This document shows positions 15,450 to 22,589 of a stretch of DNA of 39,262 bases, piece by piece. The notes under the pieces are model-generated. The model was not told the origin of the DNA, made no database searches, and saw only the letters and a list, made by a program, of their open reading frames with translations. The stretch spans positions 1 to 39,262 of the forward strand of contig NZ_PQHZ01000053.1 in the NCBI RefSeq assembly GCF_003385185.1, read 5' to 3'. The stretch is from Amycolatopsis palatopharyngis. Lineage in GTDB: Bacteria > Actinomycetota > Actinomycetes > Mycobacteriales > Pseudonocardiaceae. The position numbers and the translations under genes are program-made. Numbering within the stretch: position 1 is the first letter of the stretch; every line of letters starts with the position of its first letter.

Positions 15450-15551
15450 GAGTCCAGCCACAGGGACAAACGATCCGGAAGAGCCCGGGACCGTCAGCCG
15501 TTGACCACGACTGGCCCACCTCGAGAACCATTCACTTTCCGGAGTTGCCCC

Positions 15552-16907
15552 GTGTCATTCGTGCGGACCTACACCAAACCACCGGTCTTCGCCGCGGCGG
15601 TGCTCGGCTCACTCCTCGTCGGCGCCCTGCTGGGTGTCATCGCGAGGACCACGGAATCAACGTGGCTGACCGGCATCCTCGACCAGATCGGCTCGGTCTT
15701 CACCACGTTGCTGCAGATCGCGGTGATCCCGCTGGTCTTCACCGCGATCGTGGTCGGGATCAACAGCCTGCGCAGGCTCGGCGGCGGACGCACCGCCGCC
15801 CGGCTCGGCGGCAAGACAGTGCTCTGGTTCGCGATCACCTCGTCCATCGCGGTCCTGATCGGCATCGTCGTCGGCAGGCTCTTCAACCCCGGCAGTGGCG
15901 GACTCGGCGCCGGCGTCGCGGCCACCGCGGCCAACTCGGACAAGGCCGCGTCCAGTGTGGACAAGTGGGGTTCCTGGACGGCCTTCATCGACGGGATCGT
16001 GCCCAGCAACTTCGTCTCCGCCTTCGCCGAGGGCGAGACGCTGCAGGTGCTCTTCCTCGCGCTGATCGTGGGCGCGGCCGCCTACAGCCTGGGTGACCGG
16101 GCCAAGCCCTTCGTCGACTTCACCTCGAGCGTCTTCGAGATCATCCAGCGCTACCTCGGCTGGATCGTCCGGCTGGCGCCGATCGGCATCGTCGGCCTCA
16201 TCGGCGCGGCGGTGGCCAACTACGGTGACGCGCTGTTCCGGCCGTTGCTGTCGTTGACCGTCGCCGTCTACGTCGGCAGCCTGCTGGTGCTGCTCGTGGT
16301 CTACCCCGTGCTGCTGCGTTTCGTGGCACAGGTCAGCCCAGCGCAGTTCTTCGGCAAGGCGTGGACGGCGATCCAGTTCGCCTTCGCCTCCCAGTCCTCC
16401 GGCGCGACCCTGCCGCTGACCCGGCAGTCAGCGGTCAACCTCGGCGTCGACCCCGGATACGCGGCCTTCGCGACCCCGCTGGCCAGTGCGACCAAAATGG
16501 ACGGTTGCGCCGCCGTGTTCCCCGCCATCGGCGCGATCTTCATCGCGAACATCTCCGGACAGTCGCTGAGCCTCTGGCAGTACGGCGGCATCGTGGTCGT
16601 CGCGGTGCTGGGTGCGCTGGCCACGGCGGGCACCACCGGCTGGCTCACCGCGCTGACCCTGACCACCACGGTGATCGGCCTCGGTGCGGAACAGGTGGCA
16701 CTGGGTATCGCGCTGATCTACTCGGTCAACCCGATCATGGACATGATGCGGACCGCGACCAACGTCGCGGGCCAGATCGCGGTGCCGACGATCGTGGCTC
16801 GGACCGAGGGACTGCTCGACGACGAGGTGCTGCACACCCCCAGCGCCCCGCCGCTGCTCGCCGACACCGGCGCCGAAGCCAGGCCGGCGGCCACCGCGAG
16901 CGCCTGA
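15552..16907 (+). CDS. dicarboxylate/amino acid:cation symporter (DAACS family)
   Basis: 451 residues with about eight membrane helices and two re-entrant loops of the GltP/DctA type. Recognisable parts are ILDQIGSVFTTLLQIAVIPLVFTAIVVGI, the Ser-rich hairpin AFASQSSGATLPL, ATKMDGCAAVFPAIGAIFIAN (the family pattern is usually N-M-D-G; here the residue before MDG is Lys) and IYSVNPIMDMMRTATNVAGQ (Asp and Asn near the substrate site). It should import a dicarboxylate or acidic/neutral amino acid with H+ or Na+. The GTG at 15552 was chosen because GGAG lies 8 bases upstream; a TTG at 15501 would add 17 residues. From memory, mycobacteria have a sulfurtransferase (sseA) in this place. Confidence 0.9.
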   Translation: MSFVRTYTKPPVFAAAVLGSLLVGALLGVIARTTESTWLTGILDQIGSVFTTLLQIAVIPLVFTAIVVGINSLRRLGGGRTAARLGGKTVLWFAITSSIAVLIGIVVGRLFNPGSGGLGAGVAATAANSDKAASSVDKWGSWTAFIDGIVPSNFVSAFAEGETLQVLFLALIVGAAAYSLGDRAKPFVDFTSSVFEIIQRYLGWIVRLAPIGIVGLIGAAVANYGDALFRPLLSLTVAVYVGSLLVLLVVYPVLLRFVAQVSPAQFFGKAWTAIQFAFASQSSGATLPLTRQSAVNLGVDPGYAAFATPLASATKMDGCAAVFPAIGAIFIANISGQSLSLWQYGGIVVVAVLGALATAGTTGWLTALTLTTTVIGLGAEQVALGIALIYSVNPIMDMMRTATNVAGQIAVPTIVARTEGLLDDEVLHTPSAPPLLADTGAEARPAATASA

Positions 16908-16920
16908 GTCCCGGCGGCCG

Positions 16921-17649
16921 TCACGAGCAGGGGCGCAACTCGCTCTCCCGGACCCGGACCTCGGGCCAGCCCCGAATGTCGCTCGGGGAGGTGTACCGCC
17001 GGGTGCAGCCGAGTTCGGCTCCACCCACCTCGAAGACGGCGGCCACCACGGGGGCGACCTCACAGGAGGACACGGAGTCGGTGGCACCGCAGTCGTGGCG
17101 GACCACCACGACCTCGGGCACCTCGTCCCGCGCGACATCGTCCAGTGCGATCGTGCCCGCGTTCGAGAAGTACGGCCGGTCGGCGGGGCCCCACGCGCCG
17201 CCGCGCGTGACCACCACCTCGCCGACCGCGCCGTCCTCGATGGAGCCCCGGACCAGGCACACCGAAGTCGCACCCGCCACACAACGCAGTGAGTCACTGC
17301 CGACCTTCGCGCCCATCGCGGCGATGGTGCTCTCCAGCACCGTGGCCGAGTCGCTCTCCCCATCGACCCGGACCCTGGCGGATCCGCCTTCGGGGTCCGC
17401 CAGCAACTCCACGGTCGAGCCGCCGACGTCGACCGAGGCGAGCACCACGCACCGAGCTTCGGGGCAGTCGCCCGTAGTGCTCGAACCCGAGACCGGGGGC
17501 ACGTCCGGCAGGGGACCCGCGGCCGAGGACGTCTCCTGCCGCGACCGCAACAGGAACACGGTCAGCAGGGCCGCGAACGTGACCACCACGGCGAGCACGA
17601 CGGTCACCAGCACCGTGCGTGGTGGCCGGGACGGGTTCGTCGAGGTCAC
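16921..17649 (-). CDS. membrane-anchored secreted protein, unknown function
   Basis: 242 residues. A short basic N-terminus (TSTNPSRPPRT) precedes one membrane helix (about 13-35, VLVTVVLAVVVTFAALLTVFLL). The rest is a Gly/Asp/Val-rich outer domain with about eight cysteines, including GDCPEARC, LRCVAGATSVC, HDCGATDSVSSC and LGCTRR, which suggests several disulfides. I do not recognise the family. The GTG at 17649 follows a -10-like TACGCT by 6 bases, so the transcript may be leaderless. It is divergent from the SAV_915-like gene with only 67 bases between, and converges on the symporter gene 13 bases away. Confidence 0.75.
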   Translation of the reverse strand: MTSTNPSRPPRTVLVTVVLAVVVTFAALLTVFLLRSRQETSSAAGPLPDVPPVSGSSTTGDCPEARCVVLASVDVGGSTVELLADPEGGSARVRVDGESDSATVLESTIAAMGAKVGSDSLRCVAGATSVCLVRGSIEDGAVGEVVVTRGGAWGPADRPYFSNAGTIALDDVARDEVPEVVVVRHDCGATDSVSSCEVAPVVAAVFEVGGAELGCTRRYTSPSDIRGWPEVRVRESELRPCS

Positions 17650-17655
17650 GGGTCC

Positions 17656-17661
17656 AGCGTA
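17656..17661 (-). promoter_or_regulatory. -10 box TACGCT of membrane-anchored protein gene
   Basis: On the minus strand TACGCT is 6 bases before the GTG, with no ribosome binding site between. It shares the 67-base gap with the divergent promoter at 17705. Confidence 0.45.
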
Positions 17662-17704
17662 GGTGAGCCCCACCCACCCGGCGAGGTCGCTCTGTGTGCC
17701 CGTC

Positions 17705-17710
17705 TATGTT
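17705..17710 (+). promoter_or_regulatory. -10 box TATGTT of SAV_915-like gene
   Basis: TATGTT is 6 bases before the GTG at 17717, the same leaderless-type spacing as in neighbouring genes. Confidence 0.4.
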
Positions 17711-17716
17711 GTCCGC

Positions 17717-18022
17717 GTGACCAACGTCGAATCGATCCCGCGCCTGCCCGTCCCACCCGGCTTCCCCCCGATGGTCTACATCCCCTGCGGTCGGTACCAG
17801 ACGCAGGACGGCGGCAGCACCCTCGCCGTCGAGCTGCGGCACACCGAAGACGGCAAGCTGGCCCTGCTGGCGTACTCCGCGATCGACCGCCTCGTGCGCT
17901 GTTGCGGGGAGCAGCAGCCGTGGGCACTGGTGAACACCGAGGAGCTGACCGCGATCTTCCAGCGCCAGCCCTACGAGGCCATCCTGCTCGACACGGAACT
18001 GCCCGCCCCGCTGCGCCACTGA
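17717..18022 (+). CDS. SAV_915-family small protein
   Basis: 101 residues, soluble, no signal peptide. It matches the pattern of small actinobacterial proteins of the SAV_915 type, distantly like SseB N-terminal domains: VYIPCGRYQTQDGGSTLAVELRHTEDGKLALLAYSAIDRLVRCCGEQQPWALV. The function of the family is unknown to me. In-frame codons upstream to 17663 were excluded because the GTG at 17717 has a suitable -10 box and the protein then begins at the usual place. An inverted repeat GGTGAG/CTCACC (18095-18112) downstream could end the transcript. Confidence 0.75.
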   Translation: MTNVESIPRLPVPPGFPPMVYIPCGRYQTQDGGSTLAVELRHTEDGKLALLAYSAIDRLVRCCGEQQPWALVNTEELTAIFQRQPYEAILLDTELPAPLRH

Positions 18023-18134
18023 CGCCTCCGACCGGCGAACCCGCGAGCGTGGTCTGGCACACAACCCGGCCCGAGCAGGGGTAAGACCGCAAGGGGTGAG
18101 CCGCCTCTCACCACATTCCGGCAGTACTGTCGCC

Positions 18135-18140
18135 TAAACT
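18135..18140 (+). promoter_or_regulatory. possible -10 box TAAACT of carboxylase alpha-subunit gene
   Basis: TAAACT is the best -10-like hexamer in the 186-base gap before the GTG at 18209. Here the transcript would carry a leader of about 60 bases with a ribosome binding site (GAGGAGGC, 18194-18201), unlike the leaderless neighbours. No clear -35. Confidence 0.35.
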
Positions 18141-18208
18141 GCTGCGAGGCCCGCGGGCGCGCCTCATCGCGTCCACGCCGGGCAGAACGACCACGAGGAG
18201 GCAAGGGC

Positions 18209-20005
18209 GTGCCCGAAGGTGCCAACGCGACGCAGGGCGGACCGGTGACGAAGGTGCTCGTTGCCAACCGGGGCGAGATCGCGGTCCGGGTGATCAGAGC
18301 GGCTGCCGACGCGGGACTGACCAGCGTCGCCGTCTACGCGGATCCGGACAGGGACGCACCACACGTGCGTCTCGCCGACGAGGCGTTCGCCCTCGGCGGG
18401 AGCACGGCCGCCGAGAGCTACCTGGACTTCGACAAGCTGCTCGACGCGGCCAAACGGGCGGGCGCCGACGCGGTGCATCCCGGTTACGGCTTCCTCTCCG
18501 AGAACGCCGAATTCGCCCAGGCCGTCATCGACGCCGGGCTCACCTGGATCGGCCCGAGCCCGCAGGCCATCCGTGACCTCGGCGACAAGGTCACCGCGCG
18601 CCACATCGCGCTCAAGGCCGGTGCACCACTGGTGCCTGGCACCAAGGACCCGGTCGAAACGGCCGAGGAGATCGTCGCCTTCGCGGGCGAACACGGGCTG
18701 CCCGTGGCCATCAAGGCCGCGTTCGGCGGCGGCGGTCGTGGCCTGAAGGTGGCCAGGACCATGGAAGAGATCCCCGAGCTGTTCGAGTCGGCCACCAGGG
18801 AGGCCGTCGCGGCCTTCGGCCGGGGCGAGTGCTTCGTGGAGCGCTATCTCGACCGGCCCCGGCACGTCGAGGCGCAGGTGCTCGCCGATATGCACGGCAA
18901 CGCCGTCGTGGTGGGCACCCGCGACTGCTCACTGCAGCGCAGGCACCAGAAGCTCGTCGAGGAGGCGCCCGCGCCGTACCTGTCCGACGAGCAGCGCGCG
19001 ACGATCCACGAGTCGGCCAAGGCGATCTGCAAGGAGGCCGGCTACTACGGTGCCGGCACGGTCGAGTACTTGGTCGGCACCGACGGCACGATCTCCTTCC
19101 TCGAGGTCAACACCCGGCTGCAGGTCGAGCACCCGGTCTCCGAGGAGACCACCGGCATCGACCTGGTCCGCGAGCAGTTCCGCATCGCCGAGGGTGGCGC
19201 GTTGCCGTTCACCGAGGACCCCACCCCGCGCGGGCACAGCATCGAGTTCCGGATCAACGGCGAGGACGCGGGCCGCAACTTCCTGCCCGCACCGGGCACG
19301 GTGACCCGGCTGGTCTTCCCCGAGGGCCCCGGAGTGCGCGTGGACTCCGGCGTCGAGACCGGCACCGTGATCGGCGGGCAGTTCGACTCGATGCTGGCGA
19401 AGGTCATCGTCAGCGGCGCCACTCGGATGCAGGCGCTGGAGCGCAGCCGCCGCGCGCTTGGCGAGATGGTGGCCGACGGCATGGCCACGGTGCTGCCGTT
19501 CCACCGGACGATCGTGCGTGACCCGGCGTTCGTCGGAGACGAGAACGGGTTCAGCGTGCACACCCGGTGGATCGAGACCGAGTTCGACAACCAGATCGAG
19601 CCGTTCGACGGCGGCACACCGGCCGAGGACGAGACCGCGCCGCGGCAGAACGTCGTCGTCGAGGTCGGTGGACGCAGGCTCGAGGTATCGCTGCCCGGCG
19701 ACCTCGCACTGGGCGGCGGTGGCGGCGCGGCCGGCGCCGCGAAGGCCAAGCCGCGCAAGCGTGGCGGCAGCAGCAAGGCGGCGGTCAGCGGCGACGCGGT
19801 GACCGCGCCGATGCAGGGCACGATCGTGAAGGTCGGCGTCGAGGAGGGCCAGCAGGTCGAAGCGGGCGAGCTGATCGTCGTGCTGGAGGCCATGAAGATG
19901 GAGAACCCGGTCACCGCGCACAAGGCGGGCACGGTCACCGGCCTCACCGTCGAGATCGGCTCGGCCGTCAGCCAGGGCTCGGTCCTGCTGGAGCTCAAGG
20001 ACTGA
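18209..20005 (+). CDS. accA3: acyl-CoA carboxylase alpha subunit (biotin carboxylase + BCCP)
   Basis: 598 residues, the normal length for AccA3-type proteins. Residues about 12-460 are biotin carboxylase: KVLVANRGEIAVRVIRAA, the ATP-grasp glycine loop AAFGGGGRGLKV, RDCSLQRRHQKLVEEAP, EVNTRLQVEHPVSEETTGIDLV and EFRINGEDAG. A flexible Gly/Ala/Lys-rich linker (about 505-530) leads to the biotin carrier domain with EAMKMENP (biotinylated Lys563). It carboxylates its own biotin with bicarbonate and ATP, then passes the carboxyl group to the beta subunit. GTG start behind GGAGGC; a second GTG at 18244 would remove 12 residues and remains possible. BirA at 11840 is the expected modifying enzyme. Confidence 0.95.
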   Translation: MPEGANATQGGPVTKVLVANRGEIAVRVIRAAADAGLTSVAVYADPDRDAPHVRLADEAFALGGSTAAESYLDFDKLLDAAKRAGADAVHPGYGFLSENAEFAQAVIDAGLTWIGPSPQAIRDLGDKVTARHIALKAGAPLVPGTKDPVETAEEIVAFAGEHGLPVAIKAAFGGGGRGLKVARTMEEIPELFESATREAVAAFGRGECFVERYLDRPRHVEAQVLADMHGNAVVVGTRDCSLQRRHQKLVEEAPAPYLSDEQRATIHESAKAICKEAGYYGAGTVEYLVGTDGTISFLEVNTRLQVEHPVSEETTGIDLVREQFRIAEGGALPFTEDPTPRGHSIEFRINGEDAGRNFLPAPGTVTRLVFPEGPGVRVDSGVETGTVIGGQFDSMLAKVIVSGATRMQALERSRRALGEMVADGMATVLPFHRTIVRDPAFVGDENGFSVHTRWIETEFDNQIEPFDGGTPAEDETAPRQNVVVEVGGRRLEVSLPGDLALGGGGGAAGAAKAKPRKRGGSSKAAVSGDAVTAPMQGTIVKVGVEEGQQVEAGELIVVLEAMKMENPVTAHKAGTVTGLTVEIGSAVSQGSVLLELKD

Positions 20006-20033
20006 CTTCGCCCGCCGCGGGCACGTTCGCTGT

Positions 20034-20063
20034 CCCACACCGTGACCCCCCGCACGGCGTGGG
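20034..20063 (+). terminator. hairpin after carboxylase alpha-subunit gene
   Basis: CCCACACCGTG (20034-20044) pairs with CACGGCGTGGG (20053-20063) with one G-T pair and an 8-base loop, 29 bases past the stop codon. There is no T-tract. It lies just before the promoter of the DUF1707 gene. Confidence 0.5.
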
Positions 20064-20068
20064 GCACC

Positions 20069-20074
20069 TAGGAT
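20069..20074 (+). promoter_or_regulatory. -10 box TAGGAT of DUF1707 gene
   Basis: TAGGAT lies 3 bases before an ATG (20078) and 6 bases before the next codon GTG (20081). By the spacing seen in neighbouring genes the GTG is the likelier leaderless start. Confidence 0.4.
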
Positions 20075-20080
20075 CGGATG

Positions 20081-20488
20081 GTGCCCGCGGACCAGCCCCA
20101 CCTTCGCCTCAGCGACGACGAGCGCCAGGACGCCTTGGACGCGCTCTCCGAGCACGTTCGTACGGGGCGCCTGGACATCGGCGAGTTCGGCGACCGCTCC
20201 TCGCGGGTGACCGGGGCCCGCACCAGGGGTGACCTGATTCCGCTGTTCAGCGACCTGCCCGATCCGCGTCCGAAGTTCCTGTCCGCGTACCGCCCGCCCG
20301 CGGCCGAGCCGGTGCGCAGGCCGTCGCAGCCGCCATCGCAGCGTCTCGCCTCTCTCGCGGTCCCAGCCGCGGCGGTGGTGGCGATCGTGCTGTTCTTCAC
20401 GGTCGCCAAGGGTTTCTGGCTGGTTTTCCTGATTCCCGTCGCGGTGGCGCTGCTGGCCGGTTCCCTCTTCGGTGGACGAGGCCGCTGA
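20081..20488 (+). CDS. DUF1707 (SHOCT-like) membrane protein
   Basis: 135 residues. The N-terminal 55 residues are a DUF1707 domain (LRLSDDERQDALDALSEHVRTGRLDIGEFGDRSSRV), a short helical module that begins many actinobacterial membrane or regulatory proteins. Two hydrophobic helices near the C-terminus (about 89-108 and 110-130) follow a Pro/Arg linker. The function of the domain is unknown. The start is either ATG 20078 or the adjacent GTG 20081; the latter gives the usual 6-base spacing to the -10 box. Confidence 0.82.
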   Translation: MPADQPHLRLSDDERQDALDALSEHVRTGRLDIGEFGDRSSRVTGARTRGDLIPLFSDLPDPRPKFLSAYRPPAAEPVRRPSQPPSQRLASLAVPAAAVVAIVLFFTVAKGFWLVFLIPVAVALLAGSLFGGRGR

Positions 20489-20542
20489 GCGAGCGGATCC
20501 CGGCGATCGATCGCGGCCCCGAGTTCTCCGGCAAGCTGGCGA

Positions 20543-20548
20543 TAGAGT
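20543..20548 (+). promoter_or_regulatory. -10 box TAGAGT of GNAT gene
   Basis: TAGAGT is 6 bases before the ATG at 20555. The spacer CAGGCC holds no ribosome binding site, so the message is probably leaderless and includes the acyl-CoA synthetase gene. Confidence 0.5.
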
Positions 20549-20554
20549 CAGGCC

Positions 20555-21094
20555 ATGGAACCGGTCGAGATCAACGCGGGCAGCTACTACCTGCGCCAGC
20601 TGCGGGCGGACGAGTTGCTCGACGACCGGCCCGCGCTGGTCGAGGCCTTCGCCGATCCCGCGCAGCGCCGTTACGTCCCCGGCTATCAGGTCGGCACGCT
20701 GGAGGAGGCGGGCGAGTACGTCGCCGTACGTGCCCGGCAGTGGGAGCGCGACGAACGTTGCTCCTGGGCGGTGGCCGAACCGACCACAGGAGACCTGCTC
20801 GGCGAGGTGCTGCTGAAGAACCTCGACCTGGACGCGGGGGTCGCGGAGGCCGGGCTGTGGGTGCATCCGAGGGCCAGAGGCAGGGGCGTCGGGGTGACGG
20901 CGCTGAGCGCGGCCCTGCGCTTCGGTTTCGGCGCGCTCGGGCTACGGGAGATCAGCTACCAGCACGAGGAGAGCAACCGCGCGTCGGCGGCGGTCGCCCA
21001 GCGCTGTGGTTTCACTCATCTGCGCACCCAGCACGGGGACCAGGGTGGCGAGCCGGAGCTGATCTGGACCCGGGGTCCGGATGGCGAGGCGTGA
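20555..21094 (+). CDS. GNAT-family N-acetyltransferase
   Basis: 179 residues. Acetyl-CoA-binding motif A reads GLWVHPRARGRGVGVTALSAAL, and the later NRASAAVAQRCGF is the usual GNAT helix and strand for this RimJ-like group. The N-terminus (YYLRQLRADELLDDRPALVEAFADPAQRRYVPGY) is also RimJ-like. It transfers an acetyl group from acetyl-CoA to an amine; the substrate cannot be told from the sequence. The acyl-CoA synthetase start overlaps its end by 14 bases, so the two are likely translated together. Confidence 0.85.
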   Translation: MEPVEINAGSYYLRQLRADELLDDRPALVEAFADPAQRRYVPGYQVGTLEEAGEYVAVRARQWERDERCSWAVAEPTTGDLLGEVLLKNLDLDAGVAEAGLWVHPRARGRGVGVTALSAALRFGFGALGLREISYQHEESNRASAAVAQRCGFTHLRTQHGDQGGEPELIWTRGPDGEA

Positions 21095-22589
21095 GCCAGC
21101 CGCGGTGCCGAGCTACTTCCTGACCCGCATCCTCGACGCGCTGGACACGGGTGGCGACCGAGCCGCGTTCGTGTACCGGGGACAACGGATGACCTACGCG
21201 GTCGCGGCGGGCCTGCTGCGCAGGCTGCACGACGGCCTCGCGGCCCAACAGGTCGGCGCGGGCGAGACGGTCGCGATCATCGGCGGCAACCGCCCCGAAA
21301 CCGTGCTCGTACAACTGGCCGCCCAGTTGCGCGGCGCCACCGTACTGCTGGTCGGGGCCTCGGCGAGCCTGCCGGACCAGGTCGCGGCGATCTCCGCGAG
21401 CGGGGCGAACACGGTGGTCGTCGACCCGGAGCGGGAGCCCGGCCTGCTCCGCCCGCCGCATCGGGTCCTGACCCTCGGACCGGCCACGGCACCAGGAGCG
21501 GTGGATCTGTTGTGTGAGTGGCCCACCGCCGCAGCGCGGCTGCCCGGGGCGGTAGCGGCGATCTTCACCTCGGGCGGCACGACCGGGACACCCAAGCTCA
21601 TCCGGCACAGCGGGATCTACGACGGCATGGCGCACATCTTCCGCCCGGGGCCCGACTCGCCGGAGCGCGCACTGCTGGTGGCGCCGGTGTCCCATATGAC
21701 CGGCAACGCCGCGGTCCTCGGCGCGTTGCTGCGCGGGGACGTGGTGATACTGCACGAAGGTTTCGACGCGAAGGCCGTGCTGCACGCCATCGAGGCCGAG
21801 CGAATCACCACGTTGTCGCTCACCCCACCGAGGCTGGCGCAACTGCTCGACCACCCCGCGATCGCCGCCACGGATCTGAGCAGCATGCGTGCGCTCTCCG
21901 TCGGCGCGAGCCCGCTTCCCGCGTACCGGCTGCGGCAGGCGCTGGAGGTGTTCGGCCCGGTGGTCGGGCAGGGTTACGGGCTCACCGAGGCGCCGATGGT
22001 CGCGCACCTGCCACCGGCAGAACTGGTCGACCAGCCGCACCGGCTCGGCTCGGTCGGGCGGATCGTGCCGGGGATGGAAGCCCGTATCGACGGCGCCGAC
22101 GGTCCTGGGGACTCCGGCGAGGTCCTGGTGCGCGGACTCGCGCTGATGGACGGCTACCTCGGCAGGCCGGATCCCCTCGATGCGGGCTGGCTGCGCACCG
22201 GTGACGCGGGGACGTTCGACAGCGACGGCTACCTGTACCTGCAGGGCAGGCTGGACGATGTCATCGTCACCGGTGAGAACGGCAGCCTGGTCCATCCGGC
22301 CGTCGTGGAGGACGCGCTCACCGGGCACCCGCTGGTCCGGCAGGCCGCGGTGTTCGGCATGCCGGGACCTGGCGGGGAGGGCGAGCTGGTACACGCCGTG
22401 GTGGTGCCCACCGATCCGGCGGCGGGCACCCCGGAAACCACCGAGGCGCTACGCGAGCACGTGCGTGCGACGCTCGCCAAGGAGCACCTGGTCCCCGCGT
22501 CCGTGGAGTACACCCGCGCGCTACCACTCACCCCGATCGGCAAACTGGACAGGCACGCCCTGCGCGCCCGGCACGGCCGCGTCAGCTGA
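21081..22589 (+). CDS. AMP-dependent acyl-CoA synthetase/ligase
   Basis: 502 residues. ANL-superfamily motifs are in order: the P-loop AIFTSGGTTGTPKLI, GQGYGLTEAP, LRTGDAGTFDSDGYLYLQGRLDDVIVTG and the C-terminal catalytic lysine PIGKLDR (Lys488). It activates a carboxylic acid with ATP and joins it to CoA or a carrier; the acid is not predictable, though a fatty or aromatic acid is usual for this branch. The ATG at 21081 overlaps the GNAT gene; a GTG at 21105 is an alternative. Its stop overlaps the stop of the convergent glpD gene within TCAGCTGA (22582-22589). Confidence 0.9.
   Translation: MARREPAAVPSYFLTRILDALDTGGDRAAFVYRGQRMTYAVAAGLLRRLHDGLAAQQVGAGETVAIIGGNRPETVLVQLAAQLRGATVLLVGASASLPDQVAAISASGANTVVVDPEREPGLLRPPHRVLTLGPATAPGAVDLLCEWPTAAARLPGAVAAIFTSGGTTGTPKLIRHSGIYDGMAHIFRPGPDSPERALLVAPVSHMTGNAAVLGALLRGDVVILHEGFDAKAVLHAIEAERITTLSLTPPRLAQLLDHPAIAATDLSSMRALSVGASPLPAYRLRQALEVFGPVVGQGYGLTEAPMVAHLPPAELVDQPHRLGSVGRIVPGMEARIDGADGPGDSGEVLVRGLALMDGYLGRPDPLDAGWLRTGDAGTFDSDGYLYLQGRLDDVIVTGENGSLVHPAVVEDALTGHPLVRQAAVFGMPGPGGEGELVHAVVVPTDPAAGTPETTEALREHVRATLAKEHLVPASVEYTRALPLTPIGKLDRHALRARHGRVS

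Noticed and set aside
18929..20866. 645-codon open frame on the minus strand opposite the carboxylase alpha subunit
   Set aside because: Antisense shadow covering three real plus-strand genes.
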